This document shows positions 21,480 through 31,899 of a DNA stretch of 64,000 bases, in pieces. Each line of letters opens with the position of its first letter. Positions within the stretch are counted from its first letter, which is position 1. The stretch is from Icerya purchasi (taxonomy: Eukaryota; Arthropoda; Insecta; Hemiptera; Monophlebidae), in assembly GCA_039619475.1 (NCBI GenBank), contig CM077115.1, forward strand, positions 593,427,643 to 593,491,642, written 5' to 3'. Below the pieces are notes generated by a model. It was not told where the DNA came from and ran no database searches. It saw only the letters and a program-made list of their open reading frames with translations. Both the position numbers and the translations under genes were made by a program.

Positions 21480-22560
21480 ATAAATAGACGAAAAATCGGA
21501 AAAAAATAAACGAAAAATCAAAAAAAAGTCCTGAGACCGTTCTATGGCACTTAGAAAGCTATTTTTTTATTTAATCGACAGCTCCAGGTCAGTGGCTTTC
21601 AGGAAAATCATAGAGGGTCCAAAATTATTATACCTTGGGGTTCAAAACGAGCAATGAATCAAATTTTTCTTCCACCATAGACGAAAATAAGACAAAAGAC
21701 GAAAAATCAAAAAAAAAACTCCTGAGACCGTTCTATGGCACTTAGAAAGCTTTATTTTTTTTTTAATCGACAGCTCCGGATCAGTGGCTTTTAGGAAAAT
21801 TATAGAGGGTCCAACATTTTTATACCTTGGGACTCAAAACGAGCAATGAATCAAATTTTTCTTCCACCATGAACGAAAATAAGACAAAAGACCAAAAATG
21901 AAAAAAAAAGTCCTGAGGCCGTTCTATGGCATTTAGGAAGTTAATTTTTTTTTTAATCGACAGCTCCAGGTCGGTAACATTTAGGAAAAATATAAAATGC
22001 TCAAAATTTTAATACCTTAGGGCTCAAAACGAGCAATAAATCAAAAAATAGACAAAAAGTCAAAAAAAAAAGTTCTGAGACCGTTCTATGGCACTTGGAA
22101 AGCTATTTTTTTTGTAAATCGACAGCTATACATCAGCAGCATGTAGAAAAAATATAAAACGCTCAAAATTTTCATACCTTAGGGCTCAAAACGAGCAATA
22201 AATCAAAGCAATAAATCACATTTTTTTGCCGTTTTTCAATTTTTTAATCGTTTATCAAAAACTTTCTACTGAACCGCTCTAGGTCTCATTTTAAAGAGAA
22301 TTGAATTTAGAGTATTTCCCTCGCTTACACTACCCTTCTAGCGATTGAACTTTTTGAGCTATTTTATTTCGAACTTTGAACAAAATAATTTCAATTTTCG
22401 TATTATTAGATGAAAAATCAAAAAAAAGTCCTGAGACCGTTCTATGGCACTTAGAAAGCTAATTTTTTTTTTAATCGACAGCTCCAGATCAGTGGCTTTT
22501 AGGAAAATTATAAGATGTCCAAAATGTTCATACCTCGGGGCTCAAAACAGAAAGGGAATA
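21480..22560 (+). repeat. Tandem repeat array, five degenerate units
   Basis: Units share ACCGTTCTATGGCACTTAG, then a T-run, AATCGACAGCTCC, and TCAAAACGAGCAATGAATCA. The word CTGAG that opens each unit is at 21531, 21722, 21913, 22075 and 22431, giving spacings of 191, 191, 162 and 356 bp; the last gap holds unrelated sequence. It lies directly upstream of the Helitron remnant. Confidence 0.85.
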
Positions 22561-22574
22561 GATCAGCGCTAATT

Positions 22575-23791
22575 TCATAAGATCATTTCGCATGAAAACG
22601 CGGTACTACTGTATTTACCTACAGAGTACCGCGCTTCCACCCACCCGACAACCGTTACTGGCTTTTCGTTCACCGTGTATTACTCATAGTGGACGAAGAC
22701 GAAACATCTTTTGTTAACGATTCTTCTTTTGTTTCCTCTATGGTGTATTATTGGTGTATTTTCAAATTTGAAAAAAAAGACGTTGTAATTTTGAAGTTGT
22801 GATAGGCACAAGACTGAAGAAATGAGCAAACTAACGTATTTGCAATTCTACGAACAGTATCGTGATAGTGGAAAGAGAAATATAGAGACTGGTCGCAATC
22901 GTTTTATAAAAAGGGTTCGAGGAGTATGTGTTTTTCGAAAGTGGTCCGAGTTACTCAAAATTTTTATTAGAAATTGGTGAAGGAAAAATGCCAGAGACTT
23001 TGTATGGCGAAGAAAATGGAATCCTATTAAATTTCCCCGATTTAAAAATGTTTATTTCACTTGATGAAATGATTGATCACATTTATCTCGATGATGTTCT
23101 ATCAAATTTTTCTAAAATGTCCAAAAGATGTATTTTATCACCAAACGAATAAAAACATAAATCAAATAAACAGATTGATAATAGGGAAAAAAATTTCTGG
23201 AGATGAAATATATTTATATAGTGTTGATACAACTCTGATTGATGAAAAAGAAACAAATGGAGATTCCACACATTTATGTACTGAAATTTTAAACAAAATG
23301 TCAGACCCAGGAGTTCCAGATCACAAAATTACTATAAAAATTGGAGCGATTTGTATCCTCATCAGAAATTTGAATTTCGAAGAAGGTCTGGTGAATGGAA
23401 GAATAGTCGTCATTAAATCTGTTAAAGGTTTCATAATTGAAGTATTTCGTCCGGAAAATGAATGTAAGACGTTTCTAATTCCTAGGATCAGCTTCAAATT
23501 TATAGCTGGCGACACTGGCATTTATATTTTAAGAAGGCAGTTTCCTATCAAGTTATTCTATGCCATGACCATTAACAAAGCTCCGGGTGAAACATTGGAT
23601 TTCGCCGCTGTTGATTTGAGGGATAATGTCTTCACTCATGGGCAATTGTATGTTGCCTTGAGTCGAGTGAGAACATCGAAAAATATATATGCATTTTGAG
23701 CCTTGGTCACGACGAAACTCTCAAAAAACGGTGGTTTGTGGACGGGTCCGGGGAGGAGGGGCCGCGAAGCGGCCAGGGGGAAAACCCCTAG
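22575..23791 (+). mobile_element. Helitron, internally deleted
   Basis: The right end is diagnostic: a perfect hairpin GGCCGC-GAA-GCGGCC (23760-23774) lies 10 bp before AAAACCCCTAG, followed by T, matching the CTRR end of Helitrons inserted at AT. The body encodes the helicase C-terminus. The left boundary is uncertain; a hairpin with 9-bp CGCGGTACT/AGTACCGCG arms (22599-22634) may mark it. A possible short start ORF from 22822 (MSKLTYLQFYEQYRDSGKRN) precedes it. The Rep domain and most of the helicase are missing. Confidence 0.85.
22928..23699 (+). pseudogene. Helitron helicase (Pif1-like) C-terminal part
   Basis: First frame (22928-23152): SYSKFLLEIGEGKMPETLYG, DEMIDHIYLDD and SKRCILSPNE. 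After a frameshift at about 23150 the second frame gives NINQINRLI, GAICILIRNLN, EGLVNGRIVVI, FYAMTINKAPGETLDFAAVD and HGQLYVALSRVRT. These are helicase motifs V and VI (A-M-T-I-N-K and Y-V-A-L-S-R). In active copies the residues A-P-G are usually S-Q-G, so the conserved Gln is lost here. Confidence 0.85.
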
Positions 23792-24774
23792 TAATACATA
23801 TACACGAGGTCCGTTTTCTACCTGTTCACTGTCGCACTGGCAACATGTATTGATAATTTTCTAAACTGCATTTCATTCACTTTTTGCTAACATATACAAT
23901 AAGAGATATTCAGTTTAAATTATTCAAAGATATAATTGCTGTTTTTTGAAAGAAGCCATAGTTCACAGAAGTGAAGTAACGGAAACTGGAAATAACTGTA
24001 TGTTCAATAGACAAATTAACCGAACCATTCAAGAGTTCATAATTAATCTGGTCGGTATTCAACTGAAGGAGAAAACCTACGGTCCGATCACATATGGGTC
24101 ATAAAATAAACTCGTTTCAAGTATTTATTGCAGAATTTGTGTTAAAAGGATATACCATTTAAAACGCGTTGTTTTCATATAATTTTACGCGCAAAAATGT
24201 TTTGTAGAGCTTTGGTTTTAGCTCAGGATTATATGCGTAATATTGCTGAACACTATAATTATTAAATTACTGATAAACTTATTTATACTTTAAATTAATT
24301 ACTTTGTTTCTTGATTGTCTGAAATATCGCACAATGTTGTATATTAGCGTATGTTCAATGATATTATATATTTACTACTAATTTATTCAATTATTTTCAT
24401 TTTTAAATTTAAATTGTTCCAAATTTTATGTTAATAAAAATTTTTTAATTGTTCAAATTGATCGAAGCCAATTTAATTTGAAGATAACAAAATTACACCC
24501 ACATACACAAAACCGCATGCGCACACATAAACATATATATTATATATATACGCACATACATATACGGAGAGAGAGAGAGAAGGAACTAATTCTAATATGC
24601 TATTATTGTGAAGTTTTACCTGTTAGGAAATCTAAAAACCAATTACGCAAAGAAGAACACAATCAGCAGGAAATCAAGCAAATTAAATTATTACAATTAA
24701 GGCAGCAATTTAATATGCTTTAATTGTAAATCAGTTTTAAGATTTTAATGTAATTGAAACTGTTTCAAACGTAC
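23792..24774. other. Intron 4 start, no gene
   Basis: AT-rich, with a short CA/TA and GA low-complexity patch at 24495-24580. No coding or transposon signal was recognised. Confidence 0.5.
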
Positions 24775-25013
24775 CCATCGATTGATCTCGGAATATCATC
24801 TGCTAAATACTTGTTCGTAAGAGTAAAAATAACAGAAAGCACTGAATCTATTCCAATTAACAAATCTATTTCATCTGGATAGGATGCTGCGTACATATGA
24901 CCTATATAGCCACCGAACGAATGACCCATTATAGATACTTTGTCCCACATAAAATATTGCACAACTCGACGTACCCATAATAAACTATCCCACCATAAAT
25001 GATACGGCATACC
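24775..25013 (-). CDS. Serine hydrolase exon 4 (nucleophile elbow)
   Basis: A 239-nt exon has acceptor ATTATAG and donor CGATGG/GTACGT, starts in phase 0 and ends in phase 2. It encodes GMPYHLWWDSLLWVRRVVQY, then the nucleophile elbow GHSFGG (G-x-S-x-G; the Ser is the presumed catalytic residue), followed by YAASYPDEIDLLIGIDSV. The region after it, ending DDIPRSIDG, is the start of the cap/linker part. No frameshift or stop is present, so the gene looks functional here. Confidence 0.9.
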
Positions 25014-25141
25014 CTATAATATTTTTACTTTCATCAGTATACTTATCTTAATTTTAGTTAGAAACGATCATTACTACTTCAAATATAACCACTGAATTTA
25101 ATTATTATAAACGTAATATATACATGAATATTTAAACGCAC

Positions 25142-25302
25142 CTGCGGTAGGTGTGATGAAAGTCCATGACCGGGTAAATCAATGCATAAATACGATAGGT
25201 CAGAAGGTAACAAATTTATTACAAGATCAAAAGCTCCTAAATTTTCCTGCCAACCGTGTAAGCATAAAATAGGCCTTGTACTTCTATTACCCCACCATTT
25301 TC
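25142..25302 (-). CDS. Serine hydrolase exon 3 (oxyanion/HGW region)
   Basis: A 161-nt exon has acceptor TTTTACAG and donor CAG/GTGCGT. It begins in phase 1 (two bases complete a Gly codon) and ends in phase 0. It encodes KWWGNRSTRPILCLHGWQEN, then a strand and helix leading to LCIDLPGHGLSSHLPQ. HGWQ is the conserved oxyanion-side motif and DLPGHG the usual motif after strand beta-4 of the fold. A 128-bp intron separates it from exon 4. Confidence 0.9.
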
Positions 25303-25521
25303 CTGTAAAATACAACAAAATGTAATAAACGGATTTAAATCATACATCGCAAATAACGAAAAACATTTAATATCAACTATAAAAAATAAGGAATACAATT
25401 AATTTTTACATGAAAACCGATAATTTCGATTTATACTAGCAATAAAGACATAGAGTCTGTTATTTGCAAAAATATTCGCATTTTAATTATATAATTTCAT
25501 CGTAATTTAATCTTTCTTAAT

Positions 25522-25637
25522 ATTATATTTAAGGCGTAAAATAATCGTCGAATCAAATAGAAAAAAACAGTAATTTATTTTCTTACTAAATAAATTAGCG
25601 GTTTTTACGTGTTCACATATCGTTTAAAAAATTACCC
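25522..25637 (+). repeat. Dispersed repeat, copy 2 (see 5366-5503)
   Basis: TATTTAAGGCGTAAAATAAT and following bases match 5370-5500 in the same orientation, ending near CATATCGTTTAAAAAAT. Confidence 0.55.
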
Positions 25638-25639
25638 AA

Positions 25640-26480
25640 AACTAAATTAGATCTACTTCGAAATAGGGTGAAGTCGAATGGTTAAGACCGAAACGATAAA
25701 TACACCCCTTTAACGTACGAGGTTTACTGAAATATATGCAAACATCCTCACAAGAAATAATTACATACAGATAAATCGGGCGAGGGCGGAGATCGCACGA
25801 ATGGGATTAGCCAAAAAATGGCAGGACTCCCGAATTTCTACACAGCAATTCCAACGTTGTCTTTGACGTATGGAGAACATCTTGCCTAAATCAACTGCGG
25901 ATTAGTTTTGAGTTCCTTTTTAATTCCGGCATCAGTAGCGTCTGAAGTAAAATCTGGTCGCATTATACCTTATTCAGCGACAGCACACCGTACTGTTACT
26001 CACGATAAGTACAGTGATTTTTCAATTACTACCTTCAGATTCCCGTTGACGTAATATCACGAGTAAAAACTTACGTAGCACTTTCTTATACGTTGGCCGT
26101 AAGCATAATTGATATTTTTTTTCCTTCAGTTCTTGGCCTATGGCGAGGCTATACAGTTGAAAGTTCAAATCAGGCACAATTTTTTTAAATGACCCACGGC
26201 GAGACATCTGAATGCTTGAGCCTGTTCTACTCCGGACTTTGCAGAATTTCACGTACACGTTCTGCATTTCTCGGCGTTTTTACCATAACCGGTTTCTTAG
26301 GCGACTTCTTTGTCACGGCTGTAGCAGCTTTTTCGTCTACAATTTCATCAAATTTCGAGACAAAATAGAAGCAGCCGGCTTCCATTTAAATGTTGGCGGA
26401 ACGTTCGTACAGTTGTGTATACAAATTAGTCGCACGCTCACATTACAGCCGGTTTTTCATTTTCACACATGCTATATAGC
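25640..26480 (-). mobile_element. IS630/Tc1-mariner-like transposase fossil
   Basis: Minus-strand pieces read KKSPKKPVMVKTPRNAERVR and EILQSPE, then SRRGSFKKIVPDLNFQLYSL and AIGQELKEKKYQ. This resembles the N-terminal helix-turn-helix region of insect IS630-like transposases (pattern T-P-x-N-x-x-R-V-R, then S-R-R-S-V-x-R-I-L-K-x-D-L-N-L-x-P-Y). A possible catalytic-domain remnant with many stops follows down to about 25690. No terminal repeats were found. Confidence 0.5.
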
Positions 26481-26917
26481 ATAGCAAAAGCTCCTTTTGT
26501 CTACAATCATTTCCTGCAACGAGCGCGCCTTTTTTCCCTTCGTATTCACGTGTATTTACGAATGTGCCAGGTTTATTCGTAGCATATACCACATAGTTTA
26601 ATGTAACACGAACGATGCATAGAAAAATTCGAACTTAAAAATAATCACTATCCGAATAAAGTTATTATACATACATTTGTGCCTTAGGGAAGCACAGCTT
26701 GTTGTAACTAGAATGTCTTCATCATATGGTGCTAGTCCTACCGGCGGTGAGAAAAACTACGTCAGTTTTGTATAGCCGCGTTGTGCAGGCTGGTAATTTT
26801 CTCCTCAGCGAACTTAGCGCTGATCGGAAAAGAGAGCAAGTTAACTCGCCGAAGGTGTTTTTGCGAATAATTAATACCGTTAAAGATTTATACACACTTA
26901 TGACAACGTGAGTCGAC

Positions 26918-28130
26918 TTAAGGGGGGGGGGTAGGGTCTTGGAGGTTAAAAAAGACAAATTTTTGATAATTTTTTTAGAGAATATGGTTAATGCAAGTTT
27001 ATTTACATAATTGGTATATGATAAAGAAACTTCTGAAGAATGTTGTGTTAAATTTTCATTGAAAAATATAAAGAATTAAGCCAATGGCAGCGAATTTTCG
27101 TAGGCGCCTTGAAAAAAAGTTGTTTTGCGGTGCACCGCATAACTCAACATTGGATTATCGGAAATGAAAAAACCCCAAAGTTTTTTCATTAGTTAATGAG
27201 TTTCTGTAGGTAGCAACGGTGGGTTTTTTTATATTTTTTTTTATTTTTTTTAATCGTTGGTAACACTTGGAAGTGAAAATACCGATTTTCGAGTAAAAAT
27301 TATCCATTTGTTATTGTAAAATAAATAATAATAATTAAAAAAAAAAAAAAACTCGACGTTGCTACCTTGCAATTTGAGAACGATCGGTGCAGTAGATTTT
27401 GAGTTACAGAGTGCACCGGCTTTGAAAACGTTGTTTCGAGAAAAACGCGTTTAAAGTTTTTTATAGTATAAAATTACAAATTAAACGTTAATAAGGCAAT
27501 AATTTTTGTCTATACTCACACAGAATCATCAATGATAGGCCCCATAAAGTGAAGAAATTTGATTTAGAATGTCCAAAGCATCTTTTTGCTCTTGCCTACG
27601 ACGAATTCTCTTTTCTTTGGTATGTTCCACCGCTCGATCATCCGCTTTGCTCACTCGTGTATTGTACACTGATTGCGCCCATTCATGGGAACTTACTGAT
27701 TCCCATCTTTTCCAGAAAGGTCGGGTAAGCAACACAGCCTTCATTGAAGGTAGAGGTAGCCACATGAGCTGCAAACTCAACAATAATTGTCGAACCACTC
27801 TCAGTTTTTGACGAAATTTTCCAAATAAGTTGGTTGATACTCTCATTATTGCTTTGAGAGAATCCGCCAATACATTTCTCCAGGAGGGCATCTTTGCTCA
27901 TTTGTTCATAAATTGGTGTTTAATCCCTTCTAGAACATCACTTGATAGAGCAGAGTAAGAGTGTTTAAAAAAAATTCGTTCTTTTACTAGAGTTAGAGCG
28001 GCGCACAGTTATAATGCCATATCTTTGTTAATTTTGCTTCGATTTATTTGAAATTTTGACGAAATATTCTTGTGATGTTGTACATTCATTTTATGAAATA
28101 AAATAAAACAATTTGGTCCCCCCCCCTTAA
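26918..28130 (-). mobile_element. Kolobok-like DNA transposon, deleted derivative
   Basis: TTAA at 26918-26921 and 28127-28130 flank runs of 9-10 G on the left and 9 C on the right, i.e. short G-run inverted ends. The minus strand encodes a transposase C-terminus (about 28000-27530): LSSDVLEGIKHQFM, LLEKCIGGFSQSNNESINQL, FAAHVATSTFNEGC and, in another frame, a basic tail KEKRIRRRQEQKDALDIL. The N-E-S-x-N-x-x-I-W block is typical of arthropod transposases often labelled Mutator-like; the TTAA duplication supports Kolobok. The left 600 bp is non-coding. Confidence 0.65.
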
Positions 28131-28779
28131 TGAATACCGATAATCTAGAGTCGGCGAGCGCATCTGGCGCCTTCGAACAGGAACGCTTCAACTAAGAAAG
28201 TAAACCTTAACCTCCCAGATACCACACCACTGTCCAATGACGTGAATAAAATGTGGTTTTCACTTTTCTAACTGTGTGTATCGTCTACAAATTAACATTA
28301 AAAATTAACTAAAAGTATGATTCTAATGTAAAATTTCCTCTGGAATCGGAATATTATGTAAGAATGAGGGTAAATTTAAATTATCACGGTGAAAAATAAC
28401 AATTTTCTCATAAACTGTTTGAAAAAAAAATTATAATTTTGTTAAAAATACAGATATTTGAATACAACCAACGGGATAATACAGATAAATAGTTGTATTA
28501 ATTGGAAGAAAGAAAAAAAATCATTAAGTTCATTTTAAATATTTTTAAAAGAACTTTGAAAATAGGGTAAATTTAATGAAGTGAAAACAAATTTCAAGAA
28601 ATAAAAAAAAAAACTTGATACGTGTATCAGTGTGTACATGCGGAGGAAGTGAAGCTTCTTTGGCTTATATGGATTAAATTCTATAATAAAGTTTTATTTT
28701 AAATTAACTTTATATATAAGTAACGCATTTATTATTATCATTATTATTTTAAACTGTGCTTAAAAAAATTATTAAGATG

Positions 28780-29510
28780 ATTAATTAATTACATTTTTTG
28801 TAAAATATTTGTTTAAAATATTCGTAAGATAAAATATTTACCTTGAAATAAGTAATGGAATTAAATGAAATAACTTTATTGATCATAAGTAAATATTTGA
28901 AATTCTGCATTTTGGGAAATTTAGAATTAAACAATCTAATTATTCAAATCTGATTTAATACTTTTAATAAAAATATAGGCAATCATATAAAAAAAAATAT
29001 AAATATAAATATAAATATAAATATAAATATATATATATACACACATACATATATACTAAGGGACAATCTATTTCATACAAATTAAAATACATATTTGAAA
29101 TTTTTTCCGAATGAATTCATTAGTTTTTCTATATTTATTACATTAATATTTGATATAAATTATTAGATATAAAAACACTAGTTCATTGAATAATTGGAAC
29201 GACTAAAACGTTTTCCTGATAATTTTGGTTTGGAATAACATTTCCAGTAGATTCTGCCATTATAAAATCTAGAAATTAATTAATTTGCATTTTTTATAAA
29301 ACGTTTACTTAAAATATTCGTAAGAAAAATTATTTACCTTGAAATAAGTAATGGAATTAAATAAAATAACTTTATTGATCATAAGTAAATATTTGAAATT
29401 CTGCAATTTGGGAAATTTAGAATTAAACAATCTAATTATTCAAATCTAATTTAATACTTTTAATAAAAATATATGCAATCATATAAAAATAAAAAAAAAA
29501 AAATATATAT
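28780..29510 (+). repeat. Direct duplication, two units ~490 bp apart
   Basis: About 230 bp from 28780 reappear from 29272, sharing TTAAAATATTCGTAAG, TACCTTGAAATAAGTAATGG and TTGGGAAATTTAGAATTAAA. Both copies end in A-rich runs leading into TA microsatellites. They lie in the 3' non-coding part of the piggyBac-like element. Confidence 0.75.
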
Positions 29511-29924
29511 ATATATAAACTAGGCCATTTTGGCCTCGCAAGGGGCTGTGCCCCTTGACCCCTCTTGCTTTCATTTCTGTCTCTTTCTCTTCTATACTGT
29601 GTATAAAATGATCAAAATTTACAACGTAATTCTTACTGGCATCAACACAAATAACATAACCACAAAAATCCAGTTCTAACATTTAACTTTCATTATATAA
29701 AATTAAGACATTTTTTCGTTATATTTTTCGTTACATATTTCATTACATAAAATTGTGACATTTTTTAAACAACAATAACAAAAATCCTATAAAATATAAC
29801 AAACGTTACATAAAATTGGGACATTTTGCGTTACATAAAATTGGGACATTTTTCTGGGACATTTTTTCGAATGGGGGTAGCCTAAGAATTACGTTTTAAT
29901 TAATATATGTATATATATATATAT

Positions 29925-30310
29925 GTGTGTGTCGTCGCGTTTGGCTTAGTGACCAGAGCGCTTGACATGCGATCCCGGAGGTCTCGGGTTCGGATACCGA
30001 GCGATGACAATAATATGCGGCGCTAGTTCCGTACACAGCGGTATATCATCTGAGCTGCATCTGTAACGCGATAACAAGCGACCATGTTCAGCTCTAATTG
30101 TAGTCATGTGTATTAGCGTCATGTAGTCAGCTGTCGAACAATCGCGACGACTGGCCTTTATTCACGTTGCCGGTAGCACGAATGCTAGATTGCGCTGCTG
30201 CTTTTACGTGTGCTCTCAGTTGCGCAGCTATCTGTCCTCTAATTCTCCTCCGAATTAGAAGACAATCTCATACTCGAAATCGAGTAAAAATAGATGAACG
30301 ATATATATAT
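29925..30310 (+). mobile_element. tRNA-derived SINE
   Basis: A tRNA-like head has box A TGGCTTAGTGACCAG and box B GGGTTCGGATACC (29931-30009), followed by a GC-richer body ending at TA repeats. TA repeats flank both sides, which suggests the target. A second head of the same family is at 40944-41021 on the minus strand. It lies inside the piggyBac-like element and is therefore younger. Confidence 0.7.
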
Positions 30311-30426
30311 ATACATGTATATATCTTACGTTTAACGCGTAACGCGTAACAAAAATATTTTTCTACCGTATCAAAATTTTTTTCTACCACGCGATAAGAA
30401 GTTTCACTTCAAAAACCATTACAAAT

Positions 30427-31370
30427 TCATGACTTATCAAAATGATCCACGCATTCGATACAAATACCGCTTCTGCGCTCGCCGCAGATGCGTCGAAGGC
30501 AAAAGGCGCATTTCATGCACGTGTGCATTGTCCTTTGTCCTTGCCCATTATATAGTACACATCTGGCTCGTGTGTTTTCCCTTATAATATTATAATCGAT
30601 GACGAAATCGATTTCATCCGCCGTTAACAGTTCATCTATTTTCTTTTTCAAATCCATTCGCAGACTTCGTGATTCTAAGCGCAGACCCAGTTGATTTTCA
30701 ACTAGGCTCTATTCCAATGTTTTTAAAAAATTTCACTTATTTAGCTGTTCATTCGCGGTATTTAAATTATAGAAAATAAAGGCGTTGATTTCAGCCTGAT
30801 CAAGAATATTATAAACAAATTCGAGAGGCCAGCGCCCGGTGCCTCGAGCTAAACGCGCGGCATTTTTGATGAAAAGCATCTGTTCGGCCTTTGTTAGTAC
30901 TGTAACCCATTACAATTTTTGGCTTTTGAGTAGATTTTTCGTGTATGTCTGGCAAGTTATTCAGCGATGAAAGCAAAAGGACTAATTTATTAGCGTTAGT
31001 TCTCGAATGAACATGAACCTGCTCGACGCAACTGCTGCTCGTTCTTTCAAACTCGTGTGAATATCGTGTTGGTTTTTCCTGTTCGACAGCTCGCAATTGG
31101 TAATTACTTTTTAATTTTTTAAAAAGAGTAATCGAAAAATTGTCCATTGTTAGAGTGCGCTAAGTATTTTCAATTCCAGCTGTAGTAACTAAATTTTTTA
31201 CAAAATACGTTAGAACATCGTCGCCAACGTCTGGCGTAACTTTTTCGGTCTATACAGCGGCCGAGATCATATAAAATGTACGGCTATCATTTATCATGAT
31301 AATTTTTATACCGCACTTACAAGCTGTTCGTCAATTGAACATTGCTTGGCTTATAATATATAAAGGTCAA
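30427..31370 (-). pseudogene. piggyBac-like transposase remnant
   Basis: Minus-strand pieces: PSNVQL-like target-strand region (about 31360), YHDK and YDLGR, TMDNFSITLFKKLKSNY (the conserved M-D-N-x-F block), LVLLLSSLNNLPDIHEKSTQ, KPKIVMGYSTNKGRTDAFHQ (corresponding to the Y-N-x-T-K-G-G-V-D-x-x-D block, here with G-R-T-D), then after a frameshift YNILDQAEINAFIFYN, and a Cys-rich C-terminus CMKCAFCLRRICGERRSGIC. The last is the PHD/RING-like domain of piggyBac transposases. Several stops and frameshifts make it inactive. Confidence 0.75.
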
Positions 31371-31899
31371 ATATCGATATTTAATTATTATTATAAAATA
31401 AATGAGTATTTACTTGATATTTTCACGACTGCAAAAAAATTTCACCGATTGAGAAATTTGAAAAAATCTTTTTTGTATCGCTGATATCACACGGGTGCAA
31501 AAGTGGCTTTCCACGCTTTTCAACGCTCGCTACAGAGCGATTGTTGAGCGCCAGACGCCACAAGCAATAGCCCAATGGTTCCTCCCATGAAGGAACATAA
31601 TTGTCGTACATAAGAGGGCGCCTTATAGTTCGTTTCTTAAGAGCGGAAAGCATTTGAATATTTTGCCCTGCCAGATTTGCACCAGTGTGGTATCTGGAGG
31701 TTAACAGACAATTCGGTAGAAGGCGAACGGGGGGAAACTACCATCTTATGCTTTACAAAACATAATGAAAGTAAATGATGTATAACTCATGCGTCGTGCG
31801 AATCGGTTAACAACTGATATTCCAAAAACGGGAATTTCAATGGGAAATGGGCGACCGGTATATCATTTTATTTAGTATAAATAAAATCATCTGCATCTT

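Larger units (their letters stand above)
28207..31704 (-). mobile_element. piggyBac-like transposon
   Basis: TTAA at 28207-28210 is followed by CCTCCCAGATACCACACCA; the right end reads, inward from TTAA (31701-31704), CCTCCAGATACCACACTGG. These are terminal inverted repeats with small indels and a TTAA duplication, as for piggyBac. The transposase remnant lies on the minus strand. The 3' half of the element holds a 490-bp-period duplication and a SINE insertion. Confidence 0.8.
26680..31745 (+). mobile_element. RTE-like LINE (family D) 5' UTR fragment, twice interrupted
   Basis: Three pieces (26680-26917, 28131-28206 and 31705-31745) align in order with the 5' end of the minus-strand copy at about 49185-48740. 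Shared words include GGTGCTAGTCCTACCG, CTTAGCGCTGATC, GCCGAAGGTGTT, TAATACCGTTAA, GGCGCCTT and AGAAGGC. The gaps are exactly a Kolobok-like element and a piggyBac-like element, each flanked by TTAA. Only 5' UTR is left, which is unusual for LINE copies, as these normally lose the 5' end. Confidence 0.75.

Noticed and set aside
21480..22560. Centromeric satellite
   Set aside because: Just five degenerate units with unequal spacing, within an intron and next to a Helitron; too small for a satellite claim.
28780..29510. CRISPR-like or regular spaced repeats
   Set aside because: Only two long units in a eukaryotic setting; no short regular repeats with unique spacers exist anywhere in the window.
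31423..31653. 76-codon minus-strand frame as the piggyBac transposase N-terminus
   Set aside because: It begins about 50 bp inside the element end and shows no transposase motif; it is more likely 5' non-coding sequence, so it was left out of the transposase call.
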